In this document: positions 47,801 through 56,000 of the stretch, piece after piece
How positions within the stretch are numbered: position 1 is the first letter of the stretch
Layout: the number at the start of each line of letters is the position of its first letter
Source: Elgaria multicarinata webbii
Taxonomy: Eukaryota > Chordata > Lepidosauria > Squamata > Anguidae
Length of the DNA: 64,000 nt
Reading direction: 5' to 3'
NCBI RefSeq assembly: GCF_023053635.1
Contig: NC_086178.1
Location: forward strand, 91,124,226-91,188,225
Program-made: the position numbers and the translations under genes
Notes under the pieces: generated by a model
Told to the model about the DNA's origin: nothing
The model's input: only the letters and a program-made list of their open reading frames with translations
Database searches by the model: none

Positions 47801-49990
47801 GGGTGACTTTGGGCCAGTCACAGACTCTCAGCCCAATTTACCTCACAGGGTTGTTGTTGTCAGGATAAAATAGAGAGGAGGAGGATTATGTATGCTGCCT
47901 TGGGTTCCTTAAGAGGAAAAAAGGCAGGATATAAATGTAATAATAAATAAAATAAATAACTTGACAGGCCTCAGACAATATGTAACTTGACTAGTGTGGG
48001 GGTGAGAGGAGGAGGAGGGAACATAATTTACTATCTTTTACCTCTGGAACTGAGTTTGGGGTTTGGACAAACGTTTTTTAATGAGCCAGAATGGCAGGTT
48101 GATATTTCTTAAAGGTCACTGAGGAAGCTGCACTAGCCTTATCCTCTTGTGAGAAGAATTGCAGGTTCATGGCTAATATATATTGCTGGAGACCCTGGAA
48201 TGTAAGGAGATAACATAGGAAGGCGACTCATCCTCTCTCCTTCCTCCCCTCCAAGGTGTGTACGTGGGGGTGTTTTTTAAGGTATGTTTGTGCAATGTAA
48301 CAATAGAAGCAGGCTTCTTGGAACTGATGGAGAATGAAGCAGAGGCCACATTCACACATAATGATATGACCGGAATCCTGGTTTATTAAGCCACGATGTG
48401 AATGACCTCCATGCTGGTGTATACAGCCCCATTCACTTCTCCCTTTGCACAGGTAAACAAACTGGGGTTTTGTCTTCACGGTGCTGAGTTGGTGCTGCCT
48501 CCCTTCAAAACCCCATGGTTTCCCTCTCCCAGGGTGGTGTTGGTAATCCCAACACTGAGGAGGGAGTGTGGGGTTTCCTACAGCCGTCTGGGTACCAGAG
48601 CTGCCCCCCACCCTCTTCCTGGTAGAAGGTGACCAATTGCCAGTCACCTGACACCAAGGACCACCCCTGGATTGGCCCCGAAGCGACGTCAGAAGATCCG
48701 TACTGACATTGCTCTGATTGAAAAAGTCAGGGTAAATCCCCGACTTTTTCAATCTGCAGCTTCATGGGAAAGCCCTGCAGTGGCGGCAAAGCTGTGCCTC
48801 TGTTGTATATAACTGACGCAGCACAGATCTGCAGCCATCACAGGGTTTTCCCTGCATATACACAGCCCCCAGGAAAGAGAATGTTTCACGTTACATTTGA
48901 AGCTGGGATTGTGGTTTATTGTGACCAAACAAGCCAAGATCTGTAAACCAAGATCAAGTTTCTAATCCTGACTTATTTGGGTGTGATAAGCCATCATTCC
49001 AGGCTTAGATGTTATAATAGGCTATCCTGTCCTGGTTAGTTTTACCTACTCAGAGTGAAGCGGGGAGCAAATAGGCTGCATGCACCAGCACGCTGCCCAT
49101 TCACAACAAGCCAAGCTAAACTAGGAATCCTGGATTATTGCTATGTGTGACTTCGTACATGGATTGTGGGGGGCTATACTGTAATATTTTTGAGCATGAT
49201 AAGAGAAAGATGTAACAAAGAGAGAGATACAAATACATTGACTTGCTTCATTAATAGAGCTGAATCCAAATTTTGGTCTTATGCAGCTGTGTAAATCTTT
49301 TGTCTTCAGAACAGAATTCTCAGAAACCACATAGGTAACCTGGCAGCTTCCAGAAATGTCCTCCTAAACAACACAAATAGGCACAGTATGAATAGAGTAG
49401 TGGATACAACATCAGCCCTATATAGGTCTAGCTACTCCATATGTACTCTGTTGGGTCAGATCAGATGCTGATGTCTGCATTTAGCTGATTGTTCTTATAA
49501 ACTTCAGAATCCAATATAAACTTCTCCTGTTGACCTACAAAGCTTTTCACTGTCTAGCTCCTTCCTATCTCTCCTCTCTCATCTCACACTATTGCCCCGC
49601 TCGTGCTCTTCGCTCCTCTGATGCCGTGTTTCTCGCCTGCCCAAGGGTCTCTACTTCCCTTGCTCGGCTTCGTCCATTTTCTTCTGCTGCCCCTTATGCC
49701 TGGAACGCTCTTCCAGAACATTTGAGAACTACAAGTTCAACCGCAGCTTTTAAAGCTCAGCTAAAAACTTTTATTTTCCTAAAGCTTTTAAAACTTGATT
49801 TTGTTCTGACTTTATACTGTTAGTTTTACCCTACCCAGTGCCTGTTTACCCTACCCCGTGCCTGTTTGCTTTCTCTTCCCCTCCTTATTGTTTTATTATG
49901 GTTTTATTAGAATGTAAGCCTATGCGGCAGGGTCTCGCTATTTACTGTTTTACTCTGTACAGCACCATGTACATTGATGGTGCTATATAA

Positions 49991-50035
<45 letters not shown>

Positions 50036-53000
50036 CAGGATTGTAATGGGTTGGATTTTTTTTTTAAAAAAAACACTTTTGTCCAATGTTTTCAAAAGGC
50101 TATGGGCTACATACAACGTTACATGAGTTTGTGCAACAAGAGTTTCCCTTTACCTCCTCTCCATGGTACATGGCCCTCACATCTGCTCTGGAGTGTCCCC
50201 CAAATCTTTGGAATGGATTTTGGGGATTCATAGGAGTATGCAGGGGGAAGTGGAGATTTGATCTGCCAGGAGGGTTCTGTTCTACTGGTACAAGTACACC
50301 ACTGGATACAACAACCCAGTGATTCCTACACAAAATGTACAACTGCTCTATATTGATTCCATGAGATTCGAAAGCATTTTGCTCCTTGATTTAAACAAAA
50401 TAAAAATAAAGTGGAGACTTGGTTGGAACTCGCCAGTCAAGGGCACCATGCAATCAACCCATGTCTTGACTTTAATTGTCGGCCTTGTCTTGTGATGCTG
50501 TGAAAGTACTTTTTAGAAGAGGTGAAAGGCACCGGGGGCACAAGGACAGCTGAATAAGGACACCAGCAATACCAGGTGCTGCAGTCTTTCTCGTCAAGAC
50601 TCAGTGAAACTCTGCCTTGTACCTCAGTCACTGTCCCAATGTGGGTCTGAAACTGGAAGAGGCTGACAAGGCCTCGCTTCAACTCTAGAGTTAAGGGACT
50701 TCCGGCTTTGTCTTCATAGATGCCTTTAACCTGCAAAGGGAAACAAGCTTTTATGGGAGAGGATCCCAATGGATATGAGGAAATAATAACAACAACCCCC
50801 CCCCCCAACAAAGAGTTACATGAACAATATGAAGCCTAGATGTATAAGTAAGTAATGTTTTGGCATCCTCCCCGCTATCCCAACTTGTAGGCTTTCAACT
50901 GTTCAGTTCCGTGGCATAAAGCAGGGGAAGGGGAGAGCAATAGATGTGGTTTTTAGCTCCCCAAAAGTACCACATCACCAAAGTGCCTCCACGTGGATCC
51001 TGAATCTGGGGCAGGTTTTGTGCCACACGTGTTTACCAATTATGTGGGCAGCACAGACTACAGCCATGGAACCCAATTATCGTTTTACTATTCTTATGCA
51101 GGTTTTGTGATGATTGAAGGATCTCTTCTTAGCTAATTCGTAGAAAATTTTGGCCACATGAAACTATCCCAATGGGGAAAGCAATGGCAGTAGCATATCG
51201 AAAATCTTCCCCATCTTTTCGCACCACAGGGCGATTGGCCGCTGTGTGATCGGAGTGCTGTCCCCTTGGTCTGATCCAGCGTGGCTCTTCTTATGTTCTT
51301 ATGATTGCGTACATAGCATTAGTTCGCATATGGATGTTCATCCTTGACAACAGCGGCACTGAGTGGTGACTGGCAGATGCAAATCAAAGGCCACAGAGAG
51401 AATGCAACTGTCACCTCATATCACCATCACCCCAAAACACAATGCTTCCCGGGGAAGCCAGGCTTGCACATTTCAGCCACAAATCATCAAGTGTTTCAGT
51501 ATATGCATGTGTGAACCTTTCCATAGTGTAGTGGGTTTGATATGAATTTTGAAAAAGTCCAAGACCTTATAGCCCTATTCAGGCACTCACTTAAGCCCTG
51601 TTCAGGCATTCACTTACCAGCTATATCAAACATGTGAAGAGAGAGAGAGAGTGTTCCAGCCCAGCCCCTCCCCATCCTTGCATTTATCACCCTCTACACA
51701 TGGAGGGAAACTGTGTGGAGAGGAGAGCCCCCTGTATCCATAGGGGCTTTTCACACGAGCCAGAACGTGGATTTTCTCACATGAAGAGCTTCCACAAACA
51801 GAGGAGGCTCTCCTCTTCATATGATCACACTCTATGAGCAGAGGGCAATGAATGCAAGGAAGGAGAGGGACGGGGCAGGAGCACTCTCCCTCCTCAGGTG
51901 TTTGGTCTACCCAGTAAGTGAACACCTGAACAGGGTTTATGTGTTCTAATCTATGGACGGCACATTTGCCTCCAAGCCTCATCAATCTGTCCCCTCCTGC
52001 CTGTGGTTGTGGTGGATGTTTAGCCAATGACATATAAGACACAACTGCAGTGCCAATGCATTTATAATGGTCCAGACTATGAAGTCAATCATTTCATTTC
52101 AGTGGAAATAGAACTTGCTTTGCTAGTGCACAAAAACCCAGGATGCTTCTGAACATTCTGTGTCAACCTTCCCCAACCAGGTTGCCCTCCAGATCTGTGG
52201 AACTAGAATTCCCATCATCCCCAGCCAGCATGTCAAATGTCCATGCTGGCTGAGGGTGATGGGATTTGTACTCCCACACATCTGGTGGGCAACCTAGTTG
52301 TGGAAGGCTGTTTTGTTATATAACTATTAAGGACTAGAAACTCTGGTGTTCTCTTAAATTAATCTATCTAATTTACAGCATTCGAGAGCATCATCCTTCT
52401 TCAAATTGTGGGTGCTGGTCAGCAAGAATGGGCCACTACTAGACCTATCCTGTTTCTATGGAGAAATACGGCAGGCTGAAGCAGTTGGATTAATTTTACG
52501 CTATTGTGGACGGGACAAAAGAGAAGTCCCTTCTGCCTCCTGCTGTGCTTTTGCATTAGTAGGGCTGGCCACAGACAGTACACAAAGGGCCCTTCCAGAC
52601 GGAGGGCTCCTAGCACTTCTAATAAAAAAGTCATTGTGTGGCTAGCTTGCCTTTTCCTCTTTAATGGATTTTTGTATGGAAAAGGGGAAAAAAGACAGCA
52701 GAAGCACTGGGAAAACATAGGGAGTTTACAAATGGAGACGACTTAGTCTAGACCCCCTGTAAAATTTTGTGAATGAAAAAGGGCAACTGCACAATAAAAG
52801 CCTCATCTGGAAGCAGCCTTACCCAAAGGGATGTACAGCTTTTGTTAAATCCATTCTGTCTGCTTTTTGCAGACTGTCAGGCATCTTCCGTTTCTTTGTC
52901 CTCGTGGACAAGAGTTTCGTTCCTGTTTGCAAATGCGCACTGGTGCAAATGCTCCAAAAGTAAAATACCAGTCTGCAAGTCCATGGGATGTGTGCAACTT

Positions 53001-56000
53001 GGAAAAAACGGTCTGCTGCAAAATCTGCAGGCTGGAGTCATAGAAATCTGAACTCATGTGAATCCTTTGGGGGTTTCTCTGACATCCCTACTTACTCCCA
53101 CTACCCAATCAAAAACTGTGCTTGCAGGTTCTGAAAGGAGTTCTGTCTTACTAAGGGAAGCCCTGCAAAGCGCTTTGTCCACTGGAAATTACCATTCCAC
53201 AGTGTAATGAATGATGACAATCAACTATTCTTGTCCGCAAGGCTGCTGCTGGCTACCTTGTATGTGAAAGCAGGCCTTAAACCAAAAGGGCCCTCAGCAT
53301 TTGCACATGGGGAAAAATATTAACCTACCTTCCCATTACTCCAATGGAGGAAGACCGGCTGCTGCAGTTCTGTTGCATTCAGTGAAGTTTTCACAGCTCG
53401 GTCACTTTTCACTGTCTCATTCTGCCTTTGTTCCAGATCATGACTGACTTGTAGATCATGAATCTAAGTTCCCAAAATGGGCAGAAGAAATGTAGGAATA
53501 ACTGAAAGTGTTTCCAATGGAAATGTACAGGTTATATATACAGGCCTAAGGCTAGCCTGAGCTTTGTCACTGCCTGAGGCAAAACGGGTAAGAATGCAAT
53601 CCTATACAAGCTTGCTTAAAATTAAGGGCTTACTTCCAGCGGTGTATAGGATCGCACCCTGTATTGCTGCCCATTTCCACCTCCTCCTCCACCCCTGTCC
53701 TCCATCCAAGTAGGCCTCAACGCTAAGAAACGTGGACTCTAAATGCACATGTGGTGCCAGTTTGAAAGTATTTCACCACCACCATATTGTGGAAAGTCAA
53801 AACTTTTAATCAAAACTTAAAACAACAACAACACAGCAAATTCTCCTACCCTTATCAGACTCTTCACTTTGCCTCATGGTAACATCTCTCTGTATTTAGC
53901 TCATGATATGTTCTGAACATATATAGTTCACTTATGGAGGGGGGATGGATAAAATAGAATTAATATGGAGTTTATAATATTTAACACAGTGATTTAAAAC
54001 GTCAAAAAGAATTAATTATCTAGGATGGGGCTGCAATTGACAGAATCCTGAGTAAATACAATGACTACTCAGTCATTGTATTTACTGCCAAAATGTTCAG
54101 GTATTGTTTTCAATTATGTGGACACTTAACCAGACCCAGCTTCCAGTTCTTTTTAAGTATCAAGTTCTGCTTAATTGTTTTCCGTAGAAAATAATTCCAC
54201 TGGCCAGATATTCAGTGATATCCAGAGCATGAATACCACTTGAAGTAGTATATAAATCACCCTTCCCCAACCTGGTGCCCTCTAGTTATTTTGGACATCA
54301 ACTCCCATTAGCAGGAGGGGCTGCCATGGGAAGGAGAGGATCAGGGAAGTCCACTTCCATCAGTGAAGTTGATCTAGTGTAAATCTGGATCCAACCTTAA
54401 CAAATCCATTAGGGCATAAGCTCTCATGGACACTGTTCTTAAGATGTAATAAATTTGTTAAGTCTGTAAGGTGCCACAAGATTTCTTGTTTTTGTGGCAA
54501 CAGACTAACACAGCTACCTCTCTGGATCTGAACATGGTTAAAGAAACATCCAACATCTGTCAGTAACAGAATGCCAATGTCTTCTTGAAGAGACTGAAAC
54601 CAACACCGGATGGAGACATCACTGACTTGGACTTGGAGAAGCTGCTCGCCTGCGTCGTTGGCATTTCTCCACAAGAGTTGCACATCAACCAACGCTTCCA
54701 CCTGGAGCTTGCTCCCTTGCAAAGGCAACCTTGACAGATAATGTAGGTGGCCATCCAGGGAGTACCGGTACTGATATACGATCCCTGACTGGAAAGAGGG
54801 TGTTTCCCGGTTCTCTGTAAAAGAGTCCTACATTGACATAACTTTAATACTCTTACATGAGATAATGAGTTGCAACTGTTCCATGGGGGAAGGATGGTTT
54901 GAGTTTGTTTGAGATGCTGAGCCCCAGGAATCCTGCCCAGCTCTCCTGCCATCTCACAAACTCAATTAATTCATGAGTTACCCTGGCAGTATAGCTTGGT
55001 CCTACATGACCTCAGAGCCTTGCTAGACCTACCTGATAATTCGGCCGGGAGTCGGGGCGACGGCGGCTGCGACTAGCACACGCCGTCTCCCTTTTCCACA
55101 TGTAAGACGCGACGGCGCAAGGGGAAGCCCCGTTGCGTCCGCCATTTTTTCCCCAAGTTAAAGGGCCATGTGCGCAGGAGCGCATCGCCGCACCAGGTAA
55201 GTGATTTTTTTTAAAATAAAGGCCCCCCGCTCCCCCTGCCCCTGATTCCCCCCCACAATGCCTGATGCCCCCCTGCCTGCTCGCCCGTCCTCCCCCTGTC
55301 CGCCAGGCCCGTCCCCACTCTTCTCCCCCCTGCTTGCCACGCCCGTGCCCGCTCTTCTCCCCCCGCCCCCCGCTTGCCAGGCCTGTGCCTGCTCTTCTCT
55401 CCCCGCCCCCATCCCCGATGCCCGTGCCCGCTCTTCTCCCCCCCCTCTCTCCTGCCGGGTCGGTCTTTCCCCTGGCCCCCATCTCCCCCCATGATTCGCC
55501 CCCCCCGGCCCGATGGGCACAGCGGTCCTATGGAGCGCTGTGCCCAGTCCGTGGGTTCTCCCGGCTAGCAAGCAGCCGGGAAAAGCCACAGAAGTCGCTA
55601 GACTTTCCGCAGCTGCAGAAAACCCGGGCCATAAGCGAATCCCCTTATGCCAGTTCTAGCGAGGTCTTAGCCTGGCCTGACCCCGGAATCCCCTGTGCGT
55701 CATCTGGATGCACAGGAGGGAGACTGGGCCTCACACCGCGCTAAAGCCTCATCTACCACGGCCTCAGTAACAACAAGAGGTAATCAACCACTTGTTGTGT
55801 GAACCACACTGAGGATATAATTCCTTCTGATGTTACCAACAGTAGGTGAATAGAACCAGGAGAAGGTAATGCTGGTATAGAAAGGAACAACATTTTATAA
55901 ATAGACAAGATAATAATTATTAGCTATTGCAATATCCTTTCCAGGGGGATATTCTCAGTTATTACTGATATTAATGGGCATTTGTTAATCCTGATTCAAA

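Noticed and set aside
48228-48752. 174-codon reverse open frame
   Set aside because: It is repeat-derived; a related frame occurs in the 3190-3545 repeat, so it is not a single-copy gene.
50437-50622. Continuation of the exon 4 frame beyond 50623
   Set aside because: It is open but unlike MTTP. Exon 5 provides the expected DISGSCQVTY continuation, so this is intron.
54540-54626. Continuation of the exon 2 frame beyond 54627
   Set aside because: It is open past the donor, but exon 3 supplies the matching IHDLQVSHDL, so the donor after CAA is used.
55012-55744. Gly/Arg-rich and Pro-rich frames of up to 159 codons
   Set aside because: They lie inside the family B element in intron 1 and arise from a cytosine-rich tract.
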